DNA of 64,000 bases, taken from NCBI GenBank assembly GCA_003254885.1, contig QANT01004070.1, forward strand, positions 1-64,000. Direction: 5' to 3'. Position numbers and translations under genes: made by a program. This stretch comes from Purshia tridentata. Lineage: Eukaryota > Streptophyta > Magnoliopsida > Rosales > Rosaceae. Within the stretch, counting starts at the first letter, position 1. The number at the start of each line of letters is the position of its first letter. Positions 49,601-60,163 of the stretch are shown piece after piece. Under the pieces are notes generated by a model. The model saw nothing but the letters and a program-made list of their open reading frames with translations, made no database searches and was not told where the DNA came from.

Positions 49601-51714
49601 TCAGCATTTTTCTTTTGGCTGGAGGAGGTTTGTTTACTGTTCTGTTTCCACTCTGACTGTGGCTGCAGAGCTGACGAATTCTCCAGGTGTGCAGGCTTAA
49701 AACCTTAGTTCTTTTCTCTGTTTGAAACATAGTAGCATGTTAGACGTATCTATACTGTTCGAAAGAAACTTGGTTAAGTCCATCCAGAGTTTCAGGCATT
49801 GTGACTAAATATATTAAACGCCGACAGGAATTTTTTTTTTTTTTCCCTCTTTTTCCCTGTTATGCTATATGACAGATAAGTAGTAGCTATATCAACTGAG
49901 ATGGGAATTAGTTATTGTAAAATTTGATTTAGTAACCCATAAAGAATAACCAAGTCATTAGAAAGAGACGGCTCAGGTTGCTGGTTCCACATCCGAATAT
50001 CTTACCTTTTGTGCCTTGTGGGGAGATTGTTTGAGAATGCATGATTGCTACCTTGTTTAGTCTGAGTTGGGTTGTTTTCATTGCAGCCCCTATAGCGCAA
50101 CAATTCTCCTGTCGAATCCCCAAAAAGGAAAGCTGACTGTGAAGGCTGATCTTATTTTTGAAGAATACAGTAAAGCCCCTGTCATGATATTTCTAGTTTC
50201 TGCCACTTTAACTAGACTAGTATAAAATTGCTGAGTTATTATATTTGATTTTTTGTTTTGTTCATGCAGTTGGAATTGATCTCCACCAAAAACTTATATT
50301 AATGAAGGGAAGCAATTCAAGTGTGAATAACACACGGGTTAAAAAACCACCTTCTTTTCCTCCAGCAGAGCAAGTATGTATCATAGAAGATGATGCCAAA
50401 ACTCTATGTCAGGCTCCAAGCGAAGTGCACCCAAACTCGACCAAATCCAAAAGGGTAGATGGTCCCATGTGAGTATTTTTTCACTGATATTTAATTTTTC
50501 ATTTCTGATTACTAAAATTGCTTTTGAAGGGGCTTAAGATTTGGTTGGTTTTAATTGATTATTTGAGTTTTCTATACCAGGCCTAGTTTCAAACTCCTAG
50601 ATGAAGAGTCTGAAGAAGGTATAGCTCAATTAATAAAATGATAATAAGAACCATTTTTAGAGTTTTTAATCCTTTCCCCCCTACTTACCATCAACGTATA
50701 CTTCAAATATTTGAAGATGAGGTTGCTGCCAAAGCTCAAGAAGAAGATGAGTGCAAAATCATCACACAACAAACAGTGTTTGACCACATACGTGAAAAGG
50801 CAAAGAACTTCCCCGTCTTGGTGGCATCAAATGGTGCGTATTCTCCATCCTCAGAGCCCTTGGTTTCGAAAAGAAAGCGTGCTTGTGAGAAGCTGCTTGA
50901 ATCCCATAGCGAAGCAGAGGTTTCGGAAGAGTTGGAATGGAATAAAACTCCAAGATGGGCCGTGGCAGCACAAAATCAACACAATATCAACAATCATCCA
51001 ACTCCCAGAAGCTCAGCTGTCATGAACCTCATGGATGACAAAGGTATAATCTTTTACTGACAATTAATACATGTGTTTTATACATAATCACTCTTTGGTC
51101 CCAAGTTATGTGGAGTTGTTACTCATAATTATTTTTTTGCTACTGAAGCTGGGATTCCTCCTGAACCTGAAGATGGCACATTCAAAAGTTTAACAGAGGA
51201 TACAATATTTGAGCACATACGGACCAAAGCTAAGAATTTTCCGGTGATCAATAAACCAAAGGTGATGGAGTCTGGGTCTTTAATCCAGGAAAAAGACCAA
51301 TATTCAGGCACACTGAAAGGGAAAAAATCAAATAAAGTTCCGAGAGACACTGTACTCATTTCAGATTCGGAAACCAGAAAAGATGAATGTGATAGAAGGG
51401 TGTTCTGTGGAAGCTCCATCGACCCTTATGGGATGATATTGGATGTTTCTTCTTCTCCTGGAGGTTTAGGCAAGGGTGCTCATAATCTTTCATCTACTAA
51501 AATGCTGTCTTTCGACATCTCCATGTTGAAGGATACCAAGCGATCAGCAGATGCAACTGGCAGCTCCATGGAGATCAATAGTAGCAGGAGGAAACAGCAG
51601 CCCTCTCCAATTGTAGCACAAAGGCAGTGCTGCGCATTGACAAGTACTACAGCTGCCAAAACCAGAGAAATAGAAACATTTCTTGGGTTCGAGAGTGTCT
51701 TTTCTTTTCTCTGA
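43676..51714 (+). CDS. MER3: MER3/HFM1 meiotic DNA helicase (ROCK-N-ROLLERS)
   Basis: Twenty-seven coding exons join in frame to about 1,216 residues, slightly longer than Arabidopsis RCK/MER3. Exons: 43676-43743, 44138-44321, 44683-44844, 45261-45498, 45628-45664, 45760-45806, 46288-46325, 46444-46465, 46575-46787, 46883-47039, 47131-47182, 47390-47461, 47592-47641, 47759-47876, 47962-48025, 48131-48214, 48304-48429, 48519-48715, 48798-48986, 49095-49346, 49446-49495, 49669-49686, 50087-50169, 50270-50468, 50581-50618, 50717-51043, 51149-51714. It is a Ski2-like superfamily 2 helicase that stabilises recombination intermediates for class I crossovers. Seen are Walker A APTSSGKT (about 47-54), DEVH (about 165), SATIPN, TTNTLAHGINLPAHT and motif VI GRAGRPPFD, then a Sec63-type domain with a helix-hairpin-helix (LPGIGMVTAKAL). 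The disordered tail ends in LGFESVFSFL. The intron after 47876 begins GC. Confidence 0.95.
45985..46150 (+). repeat. Partial tandem duplication of exon 6 end inside MER3 intron 6
   Basis: The segment from GTTGACAACAAAAGTTTTTG at 45985 onward copies the exon-6 end and following intron from 45787 (GTTGACTACAAAAGTTTTTG), 198 bp upstream. Similarity continues through the CTTGAATTC/CCTGAATTC, TTTCTTAT and GAGGAAAA words, up to about 46150. The duplicate includes a second copy of the splice donor G|GTATAT. The copies have diverged, so the event is not recent. Confidence 0.7.
47877..47961 (+). other. GC-AG intron in MER3
   Basis: The exon ends ...AAGAAG and the intron starts GCATGT and ends ATCAG. 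Only this junction keeps the conserved LYVRMKK-NPGYYAVRK segment in frame; reading through meets a stop before 47935. GC-AG introns are a known minority class handled by the major spliceosome. Confidence 0.85.
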
Positions 51715-52471
51715 TGTCTCCTGATCCAATACACCAAAATGAGAGGTTATATCAACTTAAAGTCAGCCATGTATGTGTCACAGCCTTGATTTCTGATAGC
51801 TTGAATCTACTGATCGATGGTTATTTTGCTCTGTTTTAGAGCCTGATGTTGTTTCAGATTATAAATTTCATGTAGTCACTAGTCACACACCTTGTATGGC
51901 AAAGTATATGACTTACAATTGAAACTGAACTTTGGGATACATGGAATGGATGCTGATTGGGATTCTTTTGGTAATTGTTTATTGACCTGACACGTCATGT
52001 GGACAAGAAAATAATAAAAAATTACAATGAAAAAGACGAAAACCCCTCCTCCATCTCCAAAGACCCAAACCCAAAATTTTTTGCTTACCTATCACGCGCG
52101 TCTCCAGAATCTCAAGTCAATTTCTCAATATTTTGGAGCATTAAACATCGTTTTTTTTATTTCAAAAGTGGGCTAAGCATCATTATATATAAAAGTGGTA
52201 TCAGAAATTCGAAATATCTACATGTAATTCTCAATTATCCATACGAAGTACAATATATATAAAATATATATTGTTTTTGTAAATAAATAAAAAATCCACA
52301 ACTTAACTAATGCATCATGGCATGCGAACTGCATAGTTAAAGTTAGCAGTCACAAGCTCACTGATGGTTGGTGTATTGGTCACGTCCATGCTTCAGATTC
52401 AGAATATATCAGCTGAACAATGCTGGATCATCTTTGAGTAACATGCATTGGGATTTTAATCGAGTTGAAAT
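51715..52471. other. Convergent 3' region between MER3 and the first receptor kinase
   Basis: AT-rich 3' flanks of both genes. No other gene seen. Confidence 0.5.
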
Positions 52472-55321
52472 TTAGTTGTGCAAAAAGTTTTGATTTCTTG
52501 ATGACCCATGATGATATCCACCTGAACTAGGAGGCGTGGTAGAGGACTCAGTGGAGGTGTAAGTCGACTCTTCAACTTTTTTTAAAGCATTTGATGCGAA
52601 GCTGTTTGCGCTGGAGGACCTAATTGTGCTGCAGCTGGCTGGCTCTAGCGCCATGGTATTTAGAAAAGGAGGTTGGTTTGGAATTGGTAAAACCTCCCTT
52701 TCTTTATTGGTTAGCATTACAACTACTCGAGACATGGATGGTCTTAAAGCAACTGAGGCCTGTGTGCACAGAAGTCCAATTTGAAGCACATTTGATGCCT
52801 CTTTAGCAGGAAAGTCATCTCCCAAACAAGGATCAACTGCTTCAGCTAATTCATTTGATCTGTACAGTTTCCAAACCTGAGATCCAAATAAAAGTTTAGA
52901 GCAATATTGTTTCTAATTCTAGTATTCTACATCCGATTTTGTAAAATGTTCTTGCTATATGTCCAAGGAGTTCAAAGGGGAAACTTACTTGGTGCAAAAG
53001 TGAGCCTGAGTCTGACTCCTGTTTGAAGGTGCTATTCCTCCTACCAGTAACAATCTCAAGGACGAGAACTCCAAAGCTATAAACGTCTGCTTTCTCTGTA
53101 AGTTGCCCTTGAACAAGATACTCAGGAGCCATATACCCTCTGCACCACCATATGATAATATGATTTGCAACATAGTTAGATGGGATCAAAAGATTTCTAG
53201 AAATACAAAGGTGGGTGAATGAAAGAGAAACTAATGCTGTCTGTACTCATTACTCATTAGAGTAATTAAATGTTCAGAAATTGCCAACTCTAATCGAGTA
53301 AGGATACAAAGGATGAGAATTAGTATTAACATATCCAGTGCTAAAACTTACAGTGTTCCAGCAATACCAGTGCTAAGATGAGACTTGTCAGCAGCAAAAC
53401 ACCGAGCAAGGCCGAAATCTGCAATCTTTGGACCGAGGGTCTCATCCAGAAGAACATTGCTGCTTTTTATGTCCCTGTGGATTATTCTTATGTTGGAGCC
53501 TTCATGAAGATATGCAAGCCCTTCAGCAGTTCCAACTATAATGTTAAACCGCTGCGTCCAGTTCAGAATCTGAACCTTGTTCTTGTCTGCATGGGGGCAT
53601 AAGGATAAGGACCATTTAATTCGAGAAAGATGTAAACCTCGTAAATAATAATGCTAGATGGACCACATATTCCAACAGGTAAAGAGAAGACGAGATTACC
53701 AAAAAGGAACTGATCGAGGCTTCTGTTAGGCACATACTCATAAACCAGCAGGCTCTCGGGTCCTTCGATGCTACAACCCAAAAGCTTCACAAGGTGCTTG
53801 TGCTGAATTCCGCTGATTAAATTCACCTCATTGAAGAACTCATCTACCCATTGCCTGGTATTGTAGAACAATCTCTTAACAGCTACAGTTTTTCCATTCG
53901 GAAGAGTCCCCTTGAATACAGAACCACCTCCCCCTTGCCCAATTTTTCTTGAGGAGTTGAAATAATCTGTGGCTTTTTCAAGTGTTTCATACTTGAAACT
54001 CAAGCTAGAATACTTGTTAATGCTTGTTGAAACCAAGCCTAGATTGCTGCGCTCTGCATAAACAATGTAATAAAATATGATATATTTTTTTTTTTGGTAA
54101 ACGAATAAAATATGATATATGATAAAACATCAAGGTAATGCACGAGTAACATATAAATATATAATTTATATGACAAATAGTCAGAAGTATAATATTATAT
54201 ACCTTTTTTAATCTGTAGCAATCTTGCATAGCCTGCATACGTAGCAAAGAGAGAGAGCATTATGAAGGCAGCTGCTGCTAGAACAACTGCTATGATGATT
54301 CCTCTACTCACTGACAACCCTGAAAATAAACAATATGAAAAAATGAAATTTGGCGTATCAGGCAACATAGGTCTTCAATTGAAAGTTCAAACTTCTTATA
54401 CTGTGTTTGCTCATCGAGAAAAAGTGAGAAAAGAAAAGAAAGAAACTGATATTTAATCCCAAAATTTTCCTGACCCAACTAAATTCTCCACCAAGGGAAT
54501 TCAAATATACAATTGAGTTCATGAATTCCTAAAAGAATAAGAACCTTCAAAAAAAAAAAAAAAAGCTGATTACCATGGCCATGGTCTGCTTCTTCCTCAT
54601 CATTATAGAACTTGTCAGTTGAAAACCTCAAGTAACACCCAGCATTCAAAGCCCTCCCTTCTTTCTTCTCTTCACACCCTCTCAACTCCTTACCTCCCTT
54701 CTCCAAACACTCTCTGCACCCATCAGTCCCCACAGTTTTCCAGCACTGAGCCAAAGCATACAGTGATACTGATCCTTCCAATTTGGCCACCGCAAACCCA
54801 CCATTTTCCACAGCAGCCCTTGTCACATTACCAATCACAACCCCAACATTCTTCGCAAACTCCGCCTTCTCCCCAACCACGTATTTCGAGCCGCAGATCA
54901 CGGCGTCCAAAGAAGCTTTTGTGGGTTCTTCATAGAAGCTGTAGTTGTCGTAGCGGAGGAAGCAACCGTCGAGATAAATGCGAGCAGAGAGAGAGGGAAG
55001 GCAGCGAGGGATTTTGGTGCGGCTAGAAGCGTAGCAGAGGAGGCAGTCGGTGTGCGAGAGGTCTTGGAAGCACTGGGCTAAGCCGTACATGGGTGGCGTG
55101 GAATTAACAAAGTGGGTGCCCCAACGGTGGGTTGTGATGAGCTGGGAGAGACTTTCCATTTCTTTGACGAAAGTGGGGATGAAGGTGGTGTTCTGTGGAG
55201 GCTTGAAAGCGCCACAGTAGAGGCCAGCTTGAGAGGTTCTGGGTTCCGAGAGTGATAGAGAGCAAAGCAAGAAGAAGATAATGAAGAAGAAGAAGACCCA
55301 TGTTAAGGTTTTGGTATGCAT
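52472..55321 (-). CDS. CRK: Cysteine-rich receptor-like kinase with two DUF26 domains
   Basis: Six exons (55321-54574, 54319-54203, 54053-53700, 53586-53352, 53139-52989, 52876-52472) give about 669 residues. Order: signal peptide (to about 24), two DUF26/Gnk2 domains each with C-x8-C-x2-C ([13 protein letters not shown] and [13 protein letters not shown]), one membrane segment at about 255-278, and a cytosolic Ser/Thr kinase. The kinase has a complete set: glycine loop [11 protein letters not shown], Lys in [25 protein letters not shown] Ser/Thr-rich tail of some 60 residues follows. CRKs act at the plasma membrane in responses to pathogens, reactive oxygen and abiotic stress; the DUF26 ligand is mostly unknown. 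The GGGG glycine loop and long tail resemble the CRK2/CRK3/CRK42 group, but I cannot fix the orthologue. Confidence 0.92.
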
Positions 55322-56647
55322 TGCAGAGCATAAATTGCACCAAGAAGTTTTTCAAAGTTATTAATTTGTATTTTCTCTTGCTTAGTTTGTTCTATAAACT
55401 ATGATTAGCGTGAGACTGTGACGTGGACTAAGAAGAGAATAGTGTTGACTGTTGAGTTGAGAGAGATGAGTTTTTTTTACTTCTTTCTGCTGAGACATTG
55501 TTCTCTCTGAAGACTGAAGACTCTGATGCTGGTGGTGCCACGTCACCCATGACCGCGGTAGAAAAGTCTTCTCATTTATTCTTATTAGTGGGGTGGGGGT
55601 AGTTGCCTAATTTGCATAGCACGCATGCATATAGAGAGGTAACCTTCCACCTGGCACCTTTTAGCCACGTATACAAATTTTTGGGTAGAGTCCATAAATG
55701 AAGAACAATTTGGTGGGACCCCTTGTTGGACTTCCAACTGCATTATTTTACTTGTCGGTGTTCTTAATTTATGCCATATGTAGTACTGTCCTTCCTACTT
55801 TGTTGGATAGTTGGTTTGAAGCGTATATCAATTTAAATATGAATGCACAACAGCTTTGCGGCCGCTTCAGAAACGTGTATTGGTGACATATAATAATCAT
55901 GGAATGTGACCAATGTGAGTTCCTGTGCTTTTCGGCCTACCTTTCTCATTATTTTCAGAAATTTTTCATTCCTACTTGTATTTATTGAGTTTATTCGAGA
56001 TCCAACGACCTATAATATATAAAGTGAAATTTTTTTACTAATATATTGTAATTTTTTAAAATAAAATCGCAAATTTTAATTTATTACTAATAATATTGTC
56101 ATGTCAACCATTTATGACATATTTTGTAATGTCAAAAAGTTTAAGAACTACTCCTCTTTTGGCGGTTTTATAGGTGGCCAACAAAAATAATAAAATAAAT
56201 TATTGTATCAAAATTCAAAAACGTAATCTGCAATACATATTTGGATGCTATCCAGCTTTTAAAAGAGGTTGTTGCTAACTTGCTATATATGTACGACTTC
56301 TAAAGTTGAGCATACAAAAGTCTTAAGCCAATTTATTTGGAATCTTCAGCTTTTTATTTTAAAAAGGACTCGTGGCATCATTACAATAGACAGTACCTTT
56401 GACAATGCAAGCTAAAATCCAAAAATCTAGTTTGGCTTTGTCTTCATCTACTGGATGCTGAGATAGAATTTAGGCATGTGCCATTATTAACATCTTGAAT
56501 CAACTTAATGCAACTGCGTGATTTTGGTGGATTTACTGCAGAAAAGTTGAAAAATTAAAAACCCCCTAAAATCTTGTAGCTAACTGTGCTATCATAAACA
56601 GAAAACAGTAAAAAAAATAAAAAATATCTACTTGGAAATCATAGAGG
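55322..56647. other. Spacer between the two receptor-kinase genes
   Basis: Promoter and leader of the first kinase gene at the left, 3' flank of the second at the right, AT-rich in between. A 62-codon open frame at 55698-55886 has no support. Confidence 0.45.
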
Positions 56648-57238
56648 CTAATATTGAAAATTATGATGATGTGTACATAAATCAGATACATGGGGAGGTC
56701 TTAGGGGACTAGAGCCTATTGGAGGAGACATTTCCACATGTGCAATATCAATGAAGGGAGGCTTTGTTGGTGCTGGCAATTCAAAGTCCTTTTGTTTAAG
56801 CATTTTAATTACTGATGTCACGGTAGGCCGCAAATCTGGTGATGCTTGAGTGCACAATAGACCCACATGAACAACTCTTGTAATTTCTTCAATGCAGTCT
56901 TCAATTTCCATACTTTTATCAATAATTTCGGATACCGTATTGTTCTGGAAATGCTGCCACACCTATATATAGAAAACCAAATAATGCAGATAATTAATAT
57001 GATCAATATAAAAAGAAGAGTTGCTGTTAATGAATTTGGACTTACATTAGTGACTAAAGTTTCAAGAGGGTCTTGGGGTTCAAATTTGTTGTTCTGCACT
57101 CCACTGACTATTTCGAGTAAAAGAACCCCGAAGCTATAGACATCAACCTTTTCTGTTAATCTGCCATGAGTGAGATATTCAGGAGCTATGTAACCTCTGC
57201 AAGCCATACATGCAATGTGTGAGTATTCACATTTTATA

Positions 57239-57269
<31 letters not shown>

Positions 57270-59112
57270 GAATTAATTATATAGGACTAGAGCAGAGGTA
57301 CTCACAATGAACATATATATATATATATGAATTAATTATATATGACTAGAGCAGAGGTACTCACAATGTGCCTGCAATTGCAGTGCTAACAATGCTTTTG
57401 TCACACGAATAAAACCTTGCTAGGCCAAAATCTGCAATTTTCGGCTTGTGTTTCAAGTCCAATAAAATGTTGCTTGCTTTGATGTCTCTATGAACTATTC
57501 TCACTTGACAGTCTTTTTGAAGGTACTCCAAGCCCTCTGCTGTTCCAATGATTATTCCAAGCCTCTTTTTCCAACACAATTCTTTCTTCTTCTCTCGGTC
57601 TTTCTTCCATAATAACAATTGAATTAAGATGCGAAGACACAAAGTAATTGAAATTAGATTAACAATTTCTAGTGTAAGAATTGGTAGCTAGCTTACCAAA
57701 TAAGGTGAGGTCGAGGCTTTTGTTTGCGAGGAATTCATAGATAAGGAAGCAGTTTGTGTTGGTGAAGCAGCAGCCAAGAAAGCGAACCAAGTTCTTATGT
57801 TGAGCTCTGCTAATGATATCAATTTCATTGTACACTTGTTCAGTCTTGTCCTTTCCACTTATGAACAAACGTTTTATGGCAATTTCTCTACCATCAGGTA
57901 AGATTCCCTGATGACCATGAAGATGGACAGATTTAAGAAAATAATTAAGAAGATTTAGAAAACTAAAAGTGCATGCAGGACATATATGTACCTTAAATAC
58001 TTCACCATATCCTCCTTGACCAAGCTTATGGGATTCATCGAAGCACTCGGTCGCTTTCACAAGTGTTGAGTACTTAAAATGCAGGTGCTGTGAGCTTTGG
58101 TTTAATAATGATGACTCCTTCTCCATTCCTTCAGATTAGATTTAATTCATTCGGTAAATTAATTACCATATTATTGTTATCATGAGAATTAGAGAATGAA
58201 ACCCAAAAAAGCATTAATTGCTGAAACTAACCATTTGATTTACGCCGGCAACAGCGGCTTATTCGCCTGTAAGTAGGTTTACCCACACAATATCCAACTA
58301 CAAGCAAAAATGCGACGAAGCACAGCGAAAGCATATATGAGGCGTGGCGTATTATAGATGCTGCAGAGATCGATTTAGCAAATATCAAGCCATGCATACA
58401 ATTAACAGCCAAGCCAGAAACTTAAGGAGTTTGGAGTAACGTAGAGGAATGTCTCACATTGGAAAACTAGAGGTTAGCATACGTACTCATAAGAGTTTGG
58501 CAGATTGAGCAGGCAATTCATATTTTGGGTCAATGGCTACACGTGTTTCGCGTGTATGAGCATCTTGAGAGAGATCTCACATCAAACCCTAAACCCTTAT
58601 AAACACATATACTAAGCTCTAGTTTTCAGGACATTAATAATTAATTAAAGAAATAAACCTTTCACTTTGAAGTGTTGAGGGACGTTGGTGCCAAGATCAT
58701 CCATAATCTCTTGAAAGAAGTGGTAATCATCAGCCCTGATAAAACAGCCGTCAAATAAAACACGACCTCCTGTGTGGTAAGGAAAGCAAGAAGCCAAGGC
58801 TTGTGCGCTCATATTGAAGCATGTGACACATTCGTGGGCGGAAAGATCGGTCATGCATTGCGCAAACAAATAGAGCCGGTCGGGTGGCTTACCCTCTTCG
58901 GCAACACTGTACTTTTGGCCCCCCATACTCGCATTCATCTCACCCACCAATTTATTGTAGATAGTAATTATGCGATCTGCTGATGTGTTACGCTCACGTG
59001 TATTGGCGCACGTGCATGAAACAAGCTCTGTTCGAGGGTTGGCGGAGGTGGAATAGTACTGTATCATACAAACCACCACGAAGATGTAAGAGGAGAAAAG
59101 AATGGCCGCCAT
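56648..59112 (-). CDS. CRK: Cysteine-rich receptor-like kinase with a single DUF26 domain
   Basis: Seven exons (59112-58659, 58360-58232, 58128-57992, 57907-57697, 57599-57365, 57196-57046, 56962-56648) join in frame to about 543 residues. After a signal peptide (ending near SANPR) comes only one DUF26 unit, with [13 protein letters not shown] (C-x8-C-x2-C) and later SCFPYHTGG and [14 protein letters not shown] membrane segment encoded by its own exon ([18 protein letters not shown]) ends in a Cys/Arg-rich juxtamembrane stretch. The kinase is complete: [11 protein letters not shown], Lys in [24 protein letters not shown]. It lies head-to-tail with the previous kinase gene, and exon phases in the kinase part agree, suggesting shared ancestry. 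The missing second DUF26 could be ancestral for its subgroup or lost here. The donor after exon 57599-57365 is duplicated. Confidence 0.88.
57242..57369. repeat. AT microsatellite and 59-bp duplication covering a splice donor
   Basis: An AT run (about 57242-57269) is followed by GAATTAATTATATAGGACTA and on to ACTCACAATG (57300-57309). The same block, again preceded by an AT run, recurs 59 bp later (57329-57368). The right copy contains the true donor of the second kinase gene (minus strand TT|GTGAGT), so the left copy holds a second identical donor within the intron. Confidence 0.8.
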
Positions 59113-60163
59113 GCAAGAGGCAGAGAACTAGGTAGGGGAGGACATGAGGGAGGTCTTATTAAATTATAGTAACTTTGTTGTTTTAAGGTTGGCCATAGCC
59201 TAAGTTAGGTGCCATCAACCGAAGACCGAGTTAAAAAACTTCCCTATCTTGAATGAATACACTTGCTCGTTTACGAAGGGTGTCGGCTCCTCTTCAGTTT
59301 TATTGTTATAACTTGTACGGTTGTACCCTCCATCTCCTCAAAATATGTCGAGGTCGCCAACAGAACCATAACAATTAACAACAACAAAGGGCCAGAGATA
59401 AATATATATATATATATATATATTTTATAGAGGGTGGGAAGTAGGAACTACTCAAAAAGTGATCAGTTACAGCCAACAGACGATAGACGATAAGATCGAT
59501 ACAGACATTGCCAGAAAACTCTAAAAAGTTTCTCTATTTAAATTTGAACTGTAGATACAGAAGTCAAAAGGAAAGTCAGACCAAAAAAAATAAAGTCAAA
59601 AGGAAATCAAATGCATGAACGAAAATTAAATTTGCCCTATTGCTATTCGGTATTTCTTGCTTCCACTATTTCACCTAAGAAAAAATAATGTACAACGAGC
59701 AATAAACAAAATTAAGAAAAATCGAGAACTCGACAAAAGAAAATCCATGTGGAATTATGGGAAGGCTTTCCAAACCAACAAAAGAAGCAGTGTAAAAAAC
59801 CATCGCACCAGCAATATTCTTCTTCATCCTTTCTCAAGATATATGCATTGTTACCCGTTTGACTTTCTACCAAAGGCGGCTAGCTATGATATATCACTAA
59901 TCAAAACTTTAATGTCAGGTTGGGAAAATTGTGGTCATATGCTTTGTTAAAACATCACAGCTAACCCACTGGAAATAGTTCATACAGCTTCCTGTAGAAC
60001 TAATCTCAAACTGAGAGCTAACATTCCTGGCATTATACCTGAGCACTTGGAAGAATATTGGCCGAGAACGTTACTTCTGCCGCTGCCACCAGAATTTCAA
60101 GACATTATCTTGACAGATCATATATGTGACAGGATTGCCATAAAAGAATGCCCTATACAAATG
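59113..60163. other. Intergenic region between the second receptor kinase and PNPase
   Basis: Promoter of the kinase gene at the left, including a TA run near 59403-59422, and 3' flank of the PNPase gene at the right. No gene seen. Confidence 0.45.
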
